Below are positions 25,476 through 36,598 of a stretch of 64,000 nucleotides of DNA, piece after piece. Every line of letters starts with the position of its first letter. Positions within the stretch are counted from its first letter, which is position 1. The stretch spans positions 5,518,001 to 5,582,000 of the forward strand of contig NZ_JBBOCA010000001.1 of assembly GCF_038002225.1 (NCBI RefSeq), read 5' to 3'. A program made the position numbers and the translations under genes. Source of the DNA: Paenibacillus sp. FSL R7-0204. Lineage in GTDB: Bacteria > Bacillota > Bacilli > Paenibacillales > Paenibacillaceae. Below the pieces are notes generated by a model. It saw only the letters and a list, made by a program, of their open reading frames with translations, had not been told where the DNA came from and made no database searches.

Positions 25476-26834
25476 TTACTCCTTCGCATCTTCCCGGCCT
25501 TCCGCATCCTCTTCAGGTTCTGGCGAAGGCTCGCGGTGGATGTTGATCCGGGTGATCCGTAGCCGGGTGGACTCCTCTACCTCGAAGGTAACGTCGCCAA
25601 CCACTACCTGTTTACCTTTGGACGGGTTGCCCTCCAGCTCCTTGAACAGCCAGCCACCGATGGAATCCACCTCGTCATCCTCAATCACGACGCCCGTAAG
25701 ATCGTTGACGTCTTCAATCAGCATCCGTCCTTCCACGGAGATGTAATCCCCGTTGCGCTCCACGCTGGGGCGCTCATCCTCGAACTCGTCATGCAGATCG
25801 CCGACGATCTCCTCCAGGATCTCTTCAGCGGTCAGCAGCCCCGCAGTTCCGCCGTACTCGTCAACGACCAGCGTCAGCTGGGCCTTATTCTTCTGCATCA
25901 GCCGCAGCGCATGGCTAATCTCCATCGATTCCGGCACGTTCAGAATCGGACGGACCAGCGAAGCCAGATCATTCTGCTGCTCCGGCGGGGCGAACAGCAG
26001 ATCCGTGATATGAATGAAGCCGATAATCCGGTCCTTATCTTCTAAGGCCACCGGATAACGCGAATGCTTCGTTTCCGTAATGATTCGCATGTTCTCCTCC
26101 AGCGGAAGATTGCTGTATAGTACATCCATATCGGTACGCGGCAGCATCACCTCACGGGCCAGCAGGTCCGAGAATTCGAAGATGTTATCCATCAGCTTCA
26201 TTTCATCCTGATCGATCACCCCGCTCTTCGCGCTCTGATTCATCAGAATGCGGATTTCCTCCTCCGAATGGGCAGCCTCGGCTTCACTGGCCGGCTCCAC
26301 GCCGAACAGTCTCAGCAGAGCGTTCGCAGATGCATTCAGCACCCAGATGAAGGGCAGAAACAGATTATAGAAGAACATCAACGGTGCGGACAGCAGCAGG
26401 GCTGAGCCTTCTGTTTTTTGAATAGCCAGAGATTTCGGTGCCAGTTCCCCCAGCACAATATGTAAGAAGGTAATAATGGAGAAGCCGATAATCACAGATA
26501 CCGTAGAGATTAACGTCTGGTCAGTAACACCGATCTGGTACATCAGAGGCTCCACCAGGAGTTCCGAGATCGCCGGTTCCCCGACCCAGCCGAGTCCAAG
26601 AGAAGCAAGTGTAATCCCGAACTGGGTGGCCGACAGATACGAATCCAGCCGCTTGTTGACCTTCAGCGCATATCCGGCCATTTTGTTGCCTTCGCTGACC
26701 AGCTGGGTCAGACGGGATTGTCTGACCTTGACCAGAGAGAATTCCGCCGCAACAAAGATACCATTTAATAATACGAGCACCAGAACGAGCAAAAGATTAA
26801 GCACTAATCTTCCTATTTCAAATTCCGTATGCAC
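25476..26834 (-). CDS. Hemolysin-family membrane protein (DUF21/CNNM, CBS pair, CorC_HlyC domain)
   Basis: This 452-residue membrane protein has an N-terminal DUF21 domain with about four membrane segments (residues about 8-185), two CBS domains (about 215-335; MLPRTDMDVLYSN and VRPILNVPESMEI mark their starts) and a C-terminal CorC_HlyC domain (about 350-430). An acidic tail follows. Such proteins are linked to magnesium or cobalt efflux; the older hemolysin name is not evidence of toxicity. The start is GTG 26834 with a weak GGGG upstream. It lies 18 bp after the YfkAB gene and is probably co-transcribed. Confidence 0.92.
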   Translation of the reverse strand: MHTEFEIGRLVLNLLLVLVLVLLNGIFVAAEFSLVKVRQSRLTQLVSEGNKMAGYALKVNKRLDSYLSATQFGITLASLGLGWVGEPAISELLVEPLMYQIGVTDQTLISTVSVIIGFSIITFLHIVLGELAPKSLAIQKTEGSALLLSAPLMFFYNLFLPFIWVLNASANALLRLFGVEPASEAEAAHSEEEIRILMNQSAKSGVIDQDEMKLMDNIFEFSDLLAREVMLPRTDMDVLYSNLPLEENMRIITETKHSRYPVALEDKDRIIGFIHITDLLFAPPEQQNDLASLVRPILNVPESMEISHALRLMQKNKAQLTLVVDEYGGTAGLLTAEEILEEIVGDLHDEFEDERPSVERNGDYISVEGRMLIEDVNDLTGVVIEDDEVDSIGGWLFKELEGNPSKGKQVVVGDVTFEVEESTRLRITRINIHREPSPEPEEDAEGREDAKE

Positions 26835-26852
26835 TATAATAACGCCCCATTT

Positions 26853-27995
26853 CTACAAGGTGATCGCTTTTCTGGTTTTGAAATCGACCCCGGGATAATA
26901 CATATCGGCCACGAGCAGGTTAGGTCCGCAGCAGCCTGCTGCATCACAATAACAGTTCACTTGCTGATTCAAGGGATGCTTAGTCTGCCACTCGGTGAAA
27001 ATGTCATCCAGCTTCGAGTTGCTGATATTACCAAAGGCGGATATGTCAGCGAAGTCCGTTACAAAGACGTCGCCCGTGAACAGGTTCACATTGACCCGGT
27101 TTCTTCCGTCCGGATCATTACGCAGCGTTACATTCTTCTCGCTGCGCAGTCTGCCGAGCAGCTGCTGGTCTTCCTCCAGGAAGCTGCAGGCGAAGAACGG
27201 CAGCGTGCCAAACAGCATCCACATCTCCGGGTCACGATGATCCAAGAGGGAATGAATCGCAGTATTCATCTCCCGGAGCGACAGCACAGGCAGCTTCGAG
27301 GCGAAGCTGGATGCGTACATCGGGTGTACCTCATGACGTCTTGCCCCCATGTCCCCAATCAGCCGGTGAATCTCGGGAAGCTTGGTGTGCGTACGGTAAT
27401 TGATCATCGACTCGGCAGAGATCAGCATTCCATCGCTGCTCAGCCGGCGGGAATTCTCCAGCATCGTGTCGTACAGCCGGTAGGCGGCCTCCTTCGAGAC
27501 CGGGTGACCGCTGTTCGCAAAGCCCACCTCGTGGAAGTCATCACCGTTCACATAGTTGAACGAGATATGCATAACGTCCAGGTAAGGGAGCAGCTGCTCA
27601 TAACGGGAATATGGCATAGTCAGATTCGAGTTGATCTGTGAACGGATACCCCGCTCCCGTGCATATTTCAGCAGCGGTACGATAGTATTCTCCACCGTCC
27701 CGGCACGGAACATCGGCTCCCCGCCTGTAATGCTGATGGTCTGCAGGTGCTCCACCTCCTCCAGACGCTTCAGCATCTGAGTCAAAGGCAGTAGCTCTCC
27801 CTCTTTCATCGTGAGACTATCGCCGACGGCGCAATGCTCGCAGCGCATGTTGCATAGATTCGTGACCGTCATCTCTACACTGGTCAGTACATGCTGCCCG
27901 TATTCGCGGAGTGAAGTAATCGGGTCCCACGGATCATACTCCGGCGACAGCTCTTTTACAGGAATTATAGATGATGATGGCTCTAATATACTCAT
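26853..27995 (-). CDS. yfkAB: Radical SAM/CxCxxxxC protein YfkAB
   Basis: This 380-residue protein is a radical SAM enzyme. The cluster-binding CxxxCxxC motif is CNMRCEHC (about residues 47-54), and SITGGEPMF supplies the glycine-rich SAM-binding stretch. The C-terminal CYCDAAGC (CxCxxxxC) matches the hallmark of the YfkAB family and may hold an auxiliary cluster. The substrate is unknown. The ATG start at 27995 follows AAAGGAG. It is the first gene of a probable two-gene operon with the CorC/HlyC-type protein. Confidence 0.92.
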   Translation of the reverse strand: MSILEPSSSIIPVKELSPEYDPWDPITSLREYGQHVLTSVEMTVTNLCNMRCEHCAVGDSLTMKEGELLPLTQMLKRLEEVEHLQTISITGGEPMFRAGTVENTIVPLLKYARERGIRSQINSNLTMPYSRYEQLLPYLDVMHISFNYVNGDDFHEVGFANSGHPVSKEAAYRLYDTMLENSRRLSSDGMLISAESMINYRTHTKLPEIHRLIGDMGARRHEVHPMYASSFASKLPVLSLREMNTAIHSLLDHRDPEMWMLFGTLPFFACSFLEEDQQLLGRLRSEKNVTLRNDPDGRNRVNVNLFTGDVFVTDFADISAFGNISNSKLDDIFTEWQTKHPLNQQVNCYCDAAGCCGPNLLVADMYYPGVDFKTRKAITL

Positions 27996-28088
27996 TTCTT
28001 AATGCTCCTTTAATGCTTATTCCTTATTATTAACCCAAAACAAAAGAAAAAGAACGATAACTTAAGCTATATCATACCACGACTACTC

Positions 28089-28130
28089 AAAAAAACAGCA
28101 AGGCGGAGAATATAGCTCCGCAATTCCTGC
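28089..28130 (-). terminator. Terminator of the first HD-GYP gene
   Basis: GCGGAG (28103-28108) pairs with CTCCGC (28116-28121), with an imperfect outer extension (CAG/CTG ends). On the minus strand it is followed by seven T. It lies about 40 bp after the stop codon at 28165. Confidence 0.7.
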
Positions 28131-28164
28131 AGATACCCTATTCTCTCCTCGCTGTGCAGAACAC

Positions 28165-29271
28165 CTATCCGGTACTTTTCACTACAGGTTCTCCCCCGTC
28201 CGTCACATCCACAATGACTACAGAGAGGGCTTTGCTGAGATCACGTTCATAGGGGGTAACCGTTTCGCCTTCGGGTCCGTTCAGCACCCGGACAACAGGC
28301 CGATGCGGCGTGCTGGGATCAATCTTGACCACCACACCGCTCTCGCCGGAGCTGAGCTTCACCGTAAGGCCCAGCGGATAGATGGCCACGCGGTCTCTGA
28401 ATAACTCCAGCTGCTTCTGCTCATACAAGGTTCCCGAGCCGACATACAGCGCTTCTACCGCCTGATGGGGCAGCATGGCTTTTTTGTAGATCCGGTTGGA
28501 GGTCATTGCATCATAGGAATCCGCTACCCCCAGCCATTTCGCATATTCATGGATCTGCGGACCCGTCAGGCCGCGCGGGTAGCCGGAGCCATCAATCCGT
28601 TCATGATGCTGCAGGGCACAGTGGGCCGCCAGCAGAGGAATATTCGGCTCTTCCTTGAGGATACGGTATCCGATCTCGGTATGCGCCTGCATATGACGGA
28701 ATTCCTCTTCGCTGAGCATACCGGGCTTTTGTACAATTTTGACAGGAATCTGTGTCTTGCCGATATCATGCAGCAGTGCACCTAGCCCGATGACCCGAAG
28801 CTCTTCTTTGCTGTAGCCATGGGCAATGCCAAGCACCAGCGTATACAGGCATACGTTCAGGGAATGGACGTACAGATAATTGTCAGCCGTGTGCATGTCA
28901 AGCAGCATGATCATCGGATCCTCCTGCAGGGACATGTCGTCGAGGATGGAATCCATCACCTTGGAGAACTTCTTATCCAGATGATAAAAGCCCTTGGTAA
29001 TCCCCGAGGCGCCGGACATCTGCTGAAACTGGTTCCGGATCACCTTGAGCGCCTGATTGCGCGTCTCATCCTGCAGCATTCCGGGAATCACAATATCCTC
29101 CGTGAGCGAATCCTCAATATAGATATAGCCGATATCGATTCTGGCAAGCCGCTTGATCAGGGGATCGGTAAGCTCCACTCCGTCCGCGAGCAGAACCAGC
29201 CCTTCATCATTATATATTTTTTTACCCAGCTTCATTCCCGCCTGAAGCCGATTGACGGATACTAGACGCAC
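28165..29271 (-). CDS. HD-GYP domain protein (probable c-di-GMP phosphodiesterase)
   Basis: This 368-residue cytoplasmic protein has an N-terminal region of about 130 residues shared with the second HD-GYP protein of the window, then an intact HD-GYP domain (about 130-290). Visible motifs are YVHSLNV, LHDIGKTQIP (the HD pair), HHERIDGSGYP (HHE and GYP) and VADSYDAMTS. The C-terminus (about 300-368) forms a small beta-rich domain. HD-GYP enzymes cut cyclic di-GMP, and all metal ligands appear present. The start is GTG 29271 behind GCAGGAG. Confidence 0.92.
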   Translation of the reverse strand: MRLVSVNRLQAGMKLGKKIYNDEGLVLLADGVELTDPLIKRLARIDIGYIYIEDSLTEDIVIPGMLQDETRNQALKVIRNQFQQMSGASGITKGFYHLDKKFSKVMDSILDDMSLQEDPMIMLLDMHTADNYLYVHSLNVCLYTLVLGIAHGYSKEELRVIGLGALLHDIGKTQIPVKIVQKPGMLSEEEFRHMQAHTEIGYRILKEEPNIPLLAAHCALQHHERIDGSGYPRGLTGPQIHEYAKWLGVADSYDAMTSNRIYKKAMLPHQAVEALYVGSGTLYEQKQLELFRDRVAIYPLGLTVKLSSGESGVVVKIDPSTPHRPVVRVLNGPEGETVTPYERDLSKALSVVIVDVTDGGEPVVKSTG

Positions 29272-29330
29272 CTTGGCTCACTCCTGCCTTTAAACGGTAA
29301 AATTGCTTTTTTGTGATGCCAAGCTGAGAA

Positions 29331-30152
29331 TCAACGCATAATAAACAGCCAGAAGGCGGCTGCAAGGATAAAGCGGTAGATGGCAAAATGCGTCGGTCTG
29401 ATCTTCTGGATCATTCTCATGAACAGAACTACCACCACATAGGCCACGATGAAGGAAATAATGAAGCCGATGACAAAATACCCGATCGTCTCGCTCGTGA
29501 AATTCTTGTACGAATCCAGCAGCTCATACCCCGAGGCCGCGCACATAATCGGAATCGCGATGAGGAAGGAGAAGTCGGCCGAAGCCTTGTAGCTCACCCC
29601 GCTCAGCATCCCCCCGGAAATGGTCGAGCCGGAGCGGGAGAACCCGGGCCAAAGGACGGAAATAATCTGAAATAGTCCGATCGAGAGTGCCTGCCCGTAA
29701 GACAGATCATCCAGATCATGCGCGGTCACGCGGATCTTGCGTTTGTTGACCCATTCGGCAATGATCATCAGAATACCGCCTGCTACCAGCGCCCAGAGGA
29801 CGGTCGATGCCCCGAAGAGGCTTTTGATAAAGTCCCTTGCAAAAAAAGCTACAGCGAGCGCAGGCACAATGCCCAGCAGCACATGAATCAGGTTCAGACG
29901 GGCTGCCGGCATTACGCCCCCTCTGTCTCTGCGGCCGAAGCCGAGCAGATTCACAATCCGCTGGCGGTAGACCAGCGCAATGGCCAGAATGGCCCCCAGC
30001 TGAATCACAATCTCATACGTCTTCATAATCGAATCCTGCTCGTTAAATCCCAGAAGCTTAGTTGTTAGAATCATGTGTCCCGTCGAAGAAACCGGAATAA
30101 ACTCCGTGATTCCTTCCACAATTGCCAGAATAATGGCTGTAATTGTATCCAT
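29331..30152 (-). CDS. uppP: Undecaprenyl-diphosphatase UppP (BacA family)
   Basis: This 273-residue membrane phosphatase recycles undecaprenyl pyrophosphate for cell-wall synthesis. The two active-site motifs are IVEGITEFIPVSSTGHM (residues about 11-27) and FSRSGSTISGG (about 170-180). About eight membrane segments are present, as usual. Length fits the family (about 270). It also confers bacitracin tolerance when overproduced in E. coli. It stands between the HD-GYP and nucleotidase genes on the same strand with gaps of about 60-75 bp. Confidence 0.95.
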   Translation of the reverse strand: MDTITAIILAIVEGITEFIPVSSTGHMILTTKLLGFNEQDSIMKTYEIVIQLGAILAIALVYRQRIVNLLGFGRRDRGGVMPAARLNLIHVLLGIVPALAVAFFARDFIKSLFGASTVLWALVAGGILMIIAEWVNKRKIRVTAHDLDDLSYGQALSIGLFQIISVLWPGFSRSGSTISGGMLSGVSYKASADFSFLIAIPIMCAASGYELLDSYKNFTSETIGYFVIGFIISFIVAYVVVVLFMRMIQKIRPTHFAIYRFILAAAFWLFIMR

Positions 30153-30227
30153 ATTACTCCTCCTGATCTAGTCAATGAAACCTGGTAATGCGTTAACTGT
30201 CAATTTGATAAAACATGGTGTGGATCA

Positions 30228-31667
30228 TCAGGTGGATTGCCTCTCCCAGCGAACCGCTTCACACTCATCCAGACTCCCCGGCCGCTGCAGCTCCATCCGC
30301 AGCAGATCGCGCAGGAAATGAGGCAACAAATATACCGCCTCCCGGCCATTAGCTATACTCTCATAGCCTGTACGGAACGTAAACATATCCAGTGTGCCAA
30401 CACTATATACCTTGGTATCCTCCAACTGCTCCCCGCCGGCAAAAATCGCAATACCGTTATCATAAGGCATGACCCTTGGATCGTACAAGATTTTTAATCC
30501 GTCCACAGCCAGGGTCCCCAGTACCTCTCCCCGGAAGCCGTATCCGTAGATGACCTTATTCCGGAACTCTGCCATCAGGCTCTGTTCCAGTGCAATACGG
30601 ATATCCTTGCCTGTCAGCTGTACAATACAGGGATTAATCGGAGAAGGACATAGGGCATGCAGCATGCCTGCGGTGATATTGCCCTCCGGCAGCGGGCCGA
30701 GCAGCTGGCCTGTATTAACGAGCGAGATGGGGCTGCCTGTGAACTGGCGGACTGCCTGTGCCAGCAGGTTGCCAAAAGGAGACTCCCCCTGCAGATCCAG
30801 CGGCAGCATGCGGTCGCAGATGGCAACCGTCTCCTCCAGGGCCTCACGGCCGCGCTGCAAATGGATCGCTGCCGCCGGAGCAATAAGCTCCTCTGTCAAG
30901 GCAGGATCAACTTCCGTGCAGCCTCCTTCAGCCAGGTGAAATACTCCGTCAGGCTGCTCCCGCTCGAAGACCACCCTTCCGGCGTACCGGCCGAATTTGC
31001 CGGCGCCGCATACGGCTGTCCCGTTAATCATCTGCGGCTGCTCCAGCATATGGTGGGTGTGCCCGCCCAGAATGGCATGCACACCTTCCAGCTTCTCTGC
31101 CAGCCTCTGGTCTGCGGGCAGCCCCAGATGAGACAGAATGATCACAATATCCACCTGTGGGGCAAGCAGCTGAACCTGTTCGCGCAGCGCCTCTTCCGGG
31201 TCCAGCACATCCCAGCCGAGCAAGGAATAGAAGGAGGTGAACGCCGCCGTCGCACCAGTCAGTCCAATCTTGATCCCGTCCTTCTCCAGAACCGCGCGGC
31301 GCTGCATCCAGTGAGGCGGCTCACCGGTGGCGGACTCCAGGAAATTGCAGCATACCACATGACACTGGATGCCTGTGAATATGGCTGAGAGCATCTCCTT
31401 GGAGAAGGTGAGGCCTTCGTTATTACCGATGGTGACTGCATCGTATCCGGTCAAATTCATAATATCGATGTTTGCCTGTCCCATCGTGCCTTCCGTCTCT
31501 ACAGCGGCGCGGTCCATATGATCGCCGATATCAAGCAGCAGGACCGGCTCCTCGCCCGCCGCTGCCTTCATCGCGGATATCACTGCCGCGAGCGGACTCA
31601 TCATTTCAAAGTGGCTATGTATATCATTGGTATGAATAATGGTTAATCTTTGCGGCCCAGGCTTCAT
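30228..31667 (-). CDS. Metallophosphoesterase / 5'-nucleotidase family protein (YunD-like)
   Basis: This 479-residue protein has an N-terminal calcineurin-like domain (about 1-270) with HTNDIHSHFE, LDIGDHMDR, IGNNEG, ILSHLG and ILGGHTHHML, the metal-binding motifs of the 5'-nucleotidase family. A C-terminal nucleotidase domain (about 300-450) binds the nucleoside. No signal peptide is present, so it should be cytoplasmic, like Bacillus YunD. It probably hydrolyses nucleotides or similar phosphate esters. It is divergent from moaD. In Bacillus yunC and yunD are neighbours, but here yunC lies 18 kb away. Confidence 0.88.
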   Translation of the reverse strand: MKPGPQRLTIIHTNDIHSHFEMMSPLAAVISAMKAAAGEEPVLLLDIGDHMDRAAVETEGTMGQANIDIMNLTGYDAVTIGNNEGLTFSKEMLSAIFTGIQCHVVCCNFLESATGEPPHWMQRRAVLEKDGIKIGLTGATAAFTSFYSLLGWDVLDPEEALREQVQLLAPQVDIVIILSHLGLPADQRLAEKLEGVHAILGGHTHHMLEQPQMINGTAVCGAGKFGRYAGRVVFEREQPDGVFHLAEGGCTEVDPALTEELIAPAAAIHLQRGREALEETVAICDRMLPLDLQGESPFGNLLAQAVRQFTGSPISLVNTGQLLGPLPEGNITAGMLHALCPSPINPCIVQLTGKDIRIALEQSLMAEFRNKVIYGYGFRGEVLGTLAVDGLKILYDPRVMPYDNGIAIFAGGEQLEDTKVYSVGTLDMFTFRTGYESIANGREAVYLLPHFLRDLLRMELQRPGSLDECEAVRWERQST

Positions 31668-31820
31668 AAGCTGGCTTCCCTCCCACTTGTACAGCCGTTT
31701 ATAAAGTAAGCGGCAGGCTTGTTCTGTTCTAGAGTTAGCATAACATTTTCAGACTCAATATGGTATATTGTAATCATTATAAGCTGTCCTAAGCTTAAGT
31801 CCAGGAAGGGTGAAGAACGC

Positions 31821-32069
31821 ATGCATATCTCTATCCGTCTGTTCGCCGGTCTGGCCGAAATTATCGGCTCCTCCACTCTGGTCTTCCACGCCCATGAGTC
31901 CCCTGTAACAGCAGGCCGGCTGAAGGAACTCCTCTCCGCTTCCTATCCCGATGCCGCGCCGCAGATCAGTGTATCTCTGGTGGCCGTTGATCAGGAATAT
32001 GCGCCTGATGATACGGATATTACCGAAGGCTCAGAGGTTGCCTTCATTCCACCTGTGTCCGGCGGTTAA
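31821..32069 (+). CDS. moaD: MoaD/ThiS-family sulfur carrier (molybdopterin synthase small subunit)
   Basis: This 82-residue ubiquitin-like protein begins MHISIRLFAGLAEI and ends with SGG, the C-terminal Gly-Gly that is adenylated and thiocarboxylated. The FAGLAEI motif near the N-terminus favours MoaD over ThiS. It donates sulfur to precursor Z in molybdenum cofactor synthesis together with MoaE. No other moa gene is in the window, so it is either isolated or serves another carrier role. The start ATG at 31821 follows AAGGGTG. Confidence 0.85.
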   Translation: MHISIRLFAGLAEIIGSSTLVFHAHESPVTAGRLKELLSASYPDAAPQISVSLVAVDQEYAPDDTDITEGSEVAFIPPVSGG

Positions 32070-32228
32070 CCGGACCACTCCCCTTCCGCGAATCTGCACA
32101 GCTTCAGAGCAGGGTAGGACCAGCGGGTTGCACAATCTGCAAGCTACAATCAGTACTCTTACACCATTGAATATTGCGGACTTTGTTGCTATGCTGTAAA
32201 AAATTGCTATAGTAAGGTGGCCTATTCA

Positions 32229-33269
32229 TTGAGAGTGCACGTGATGGATCTTAAACCGGGTGATCATCTGCGGATGGATACCTTCAGCTCCCGCGGGCTG
32301 CATGTACTCCCTAAAGGATCACGGCTGCAAATGGAGGAAATCGCCAAGCTGATACAGCACGGCGTTGATTATGTAGATATTGAAACGGTACAGGAAGAGC
32401 CCGCCCCTTCCAGCCGGACCTCAATCATTCAGGCCGCAGCCAGCAGCTTCGATACTACGATTGACGGTTTTGAATCTCTATATATGGAAGCGCTCAGCAA
32501 AGGCAGCTTCAATCAGTCCGTGGTGGATGATATTCTTCAGCCGATGTTGTCCACGCTGGACAAACATAAGGACGTAGTGACCCTCCTGCTCCTTCTGGAC
32601 CGCGAAGATAATTATACCTACAATCATTCCCTTCAGGTAGGCATGCTGTCCTATTATCTTGCCTCGTGGCTTGGTTATTCTAAGTCAGAGTGTTACGAGA
32701 TCGGGCGTGCGGGATACCTGATTGATATCGGCAAATGCCGTATCTCCCCCGCCATTCTGAACAAGCCCGGCAAATTAACACCTGATGAATACGAAGAGAT
32801 CAAATTACATACGGTTTACGGGTACGAAATCATACAGAATTCCATGAACGATCCTTTCACAGCTCTGGTTGCCTTGCAGCATCATGAACGCGAGGACGGC
32901 TCCGGTTATCCTAAGCAGCTGACCAAGACAGATATTCACCCTTACGCCCAGATTACAGCTGTTGCGGATATTTACAGCGCTATGACCACTCACCGGGTCT
33001 ATCAGTCCAAGCAGGAGCTGATTTCCGTTCTGCGTGAGATCAACTCCCTCAGCTTCGGCAAGCTGAACGGCAAACCGGTCCAGGCCTTCATCAATCATCT
33101 GATGCCTAACTTCATCGGCAAGCGCGTTCTGCTGAGCACCGGTGACATGGGTGTTATTGTGATGAACAACCCGCTGGATGTCTTTCGTCCGCTTGTACAG
33201 AGCGAAGGCAGGTTCCTCGACCTGTCACGCGAACGCAAAATTGCCGTCGTTGAGATTTACATGGAGTAG
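32229..33269 (+). CDS. HD-GYP domain protein lacking the HD histidine (degenerate)
   Basis: This 346-residue protein parallels the HD-GYP protein at 28165-29271 in length and layout. The N-terminal domain is about 1-110 and the HD-GYP domain about 120-280. HHEREDGSGYP and VADIYSAMTT are kept, but the HD motif reads LIDIGKC where the paralogue has LHDIGKT: the metal-binding histidine is Ile165 (codon ATT at 32721). It may therefore sense cyclic di-GMP without cutting it. The start is set at TTG 32229, eight bases after AAGGTGG, because the N-terminus then aligns with the paralogue; GTG 32217 is the longer alternative. Confidence 0.88.
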   Translation: MRVHVMDLKPGDHLRMDTFSSRGLHVLPKGSRLQMEEIAKLIQHGVDYVDIETVQEEPAPSSRTSIIQAAASSFDTTIDGFESLYMEALSKGSFNQSVVDDILQPMLSTLDKHKDVVTLLLLLDREDNYTYNHSLQVGMLSYYLASWLGYSKSECYEIGRAGYLIDIGKCRISPAILNKPGKLTPDEYEEIKLHTVYGYEIIQNSMNDPFTALVALQHHEREDGSGYPKQLTKTDIHPYAQITAVADIYSAMTTHRVYQSKQELISVLREINSLSFGKLNGKPVQAFINHLMPNFIGKRVLLSTGDMGVIVMNNPLDVFRPLVQSEGRFLDLSRERKIAVVEIYME

Positions 33270-33293
33270 CCTTAACTGAGCATTTTCACACGA

Positions 33294-33342
33294 AAGGGCT
33301 GTCCCGAGTGAGCCATTAATTGGCCAAGCCGGGACAGCCCTT
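33294..33342. terminator. Hairpin terminator between convergent HD-GYP and PTS genes
   Basis: AAGGGCTGTCCCG (33294-33306) and CGGGACAGCCCTT (33330-33342) form a perfect 13-bp stem; the loop itself can fold. Both tails lack a long T-tract, but the position between two converging genes supports a shared terminator. Confidence 0.7.
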
Positions 33343-33382
33343 ATTCGTGGGTAATATGACAGTAGCCATAGCCCCAATAATT

Positions 33383-35394
<2,012 letters not shown>

Positions 35395-35400
<6 letters not shown>

Positions 35401-35424
35401 TGCCTGCATGACCAGTTACACCCT
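35395..35424 (-). promoter_or_regulatory. Ribonucleic antiterminator (RAT) site of the PTS gene
   Basis: This 30-base minus-strand element contains GGGTGTAACTG, a 5-base variable loop and GCAGGCAAAACCT. It closely matches the BglG/LicT/SacY target known from Bacillus and E. coli. It overlaps the terminator arm and lies about 150 bp upstream of the gene. Confidence 0.88.
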
Positions 35425-35487
35425 GACAGATGATATGAAATTTAAAATATTGTAGTCTTGCGTATCTTACGTGTTAAATGCTACTTG

Positions 35488-36333
35488 TTACTCCAGGTTA
35501 TTGCGTTCCGTTACACGCTGAATGTGAATCGTCAAATAGACATATTCATCCTTACTGAGGCTCTGGCCATGGGATTTCTCCAGATATTCATTGATCTTGC
35601 CAACGCATTCGAAAGCCTTAACATAGGTTAGCCTCACCTGGTTGTACAGGAACTCTTCCCCGCTGTTATTGGTCTCCTTCTTCATCACCCGCATGGAAAA
35701 ATACTGCAGATGGGTCAGGAACCGCGAGTAGTTAAGCGAGGTCTCGTCCAGCACCACCTTATAATGATAGGTAACGATGTTCAGAATATTCTGAACAATC
35801 TCCGTCATCTTAATCGTCGATCTTACCTCGGTACCATCCATTCTGGCGTTGACCAGGTGGAGGGCAATGAACCCGGCTTCATCCTCACCCAGCGAGAGGC
35901 CGGTGGTCTGTTCAATCATCTTCAGGGCATCCAGCCCGATCCCGAATTCCTTCGGGTAAAAGCGCTTGATCTCAAACAGCATCGCATTCTTCAGCTGAAT
36001 CCCCTTCTCAAAACGCTCCAGCGCAAAATGGATATGATCCGTCAGCGTTAGATAGAGATTATCGTTCAGCTCCGTGTGCAGCACTCCACTCGCGTAGGTG
36101 ACAATGCCGCTGGCCAGCTCCAGGTGAGCCACCGGAATATCATTCAGCAATTCAGTCAGCCGGGCAGTGAATTCATTCTCATTCAGCAGAAAAATCTTAT
36201 CCACCTTGGCAGGATCAACATAATCCCCCGCCACCTTATTGAAGGAAATCCCTCTGCCCATCACAATAACCTCCTTGCCCTTCTGGTTCTTGGTCAGGAG
36301 CACATTATTGTTCAGCACCTTCTCGATAATCAT
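35488..36333 (-). CDS. BglG/LicT-family transcriptional antiterminator
   Basis: This 281-residue RNA-binding regulator has an N-terminal CAT domain (about 1-55, IIEKVLNNNVLLT and VMGRGISF) and two PRD domains (about 65-165 and 170-280). PRD histidines are seen in VAHLELA, TDHIHFALE, IALHLVNA and LTIHIQRV. When its sugar is present the protein binds the RAT RNA and lets transcription pass the leader terminator. The start is ATG 36333 behind AGGGGGTG. It precedes the PTS gene and has its own RAT and terminator, so it is autoregulated. Confidence 0.93.
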   Translation of the reverse strand: MIIEKVLNNNVLLTKNQKGKEVIVMGRGISFNKVAGDYVDPAKVDKIFLLNENEFTARLTELLNDIPVAHLELASGIVTYASGVLHTELNDNLYLTLTDHIHFALERFEKGIQLKNAMLFEIKRFYPKEFGIGLDALKMIEQTTGLSLGEDEAGFIALHLVNARMDGTEVRSTIKMTEIVQNILNIVTYHYKVVLDETSLNYSRFLTHLQYFSMRVMKKETNNSGEEFLYNQVRLTYVKAFECVGKINEYLEKSHGQSLSKDEYVYLTIHIQRVTERNNLE

Positions 36334-36365
36334 CTCTATTTCACCCCCTGACACATAGTTTGTAC

Positions 36366-36425
36366 AAAAAAAGCCTAAGTTGATCCCAATATCATTCATA
36401 AAATGATACTCGCATCAGCTTAGGC
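36366..36425 (-). terminator. Conditional terminator in the leader of the antiterminator gene
   Basis: GCCTAAGTTGAT (36373-36384) pairs with ATCAGCTTAGGC (36414-36425) with one G-T type mismatch. On the minus strand it is followed by seven T. Its 5' arm overlaps the RAT site at 36422-36451. Confidence 0.85.
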
Positions 36426-36451
36426 ATTGCCCGCGTTACCGGTCACAATCC
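36422..36451 (-). promoter_or_regulatory. RAT site of the antiterminator gene
   Basis: The minus-strand element contains GGATTGTGACCG, then GCGGGCAATGCCT, matching the BglG-type RAT consensus. It begins about six bases after the predicted transcription start, the usual position. Confidence 0.85.
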
Positions 36452-36463
36452 TTTATTACTGCT

Positions 36464-36491
36464 ATTGTAGCATAAATAAAAGCGATTTCAA
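36464..36491 (-). promoter_or_regulatory. Promoter of the antiterminator-PTS unit
   Basis: Minus-strand TTGAAA (36486-36491) and TACAAT (36464-36469) lie 16 bp apart, and a TG precedes the -10 box at the extended position. Confidence 0.75.
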
Positions 36492-36598
36492 GAACTTTTT
36501 TATTCTAAAGATCTGAATATTCATATTTGGCTTCATTCCGGTTTGAAACCGTATCTCCAGGGTCACGCTAATAGCAGACAGGAATACAAGGAGGAGAT

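Noticed and set aside
27996..28164. Cyclic di-GMP riboswitch near the HD-GYP genes
   Set aside because: The space is only 169 bp, holds a terminator, and no conserved riboswitch core was recognised.
31739..31800. Palindrome CAATAT-GGT-ATATTG between the nucleotidase and moaD genes as an operator
   Set aside because: It is short and AT-rich, with no linked regulator and no promoter of good quality around it.
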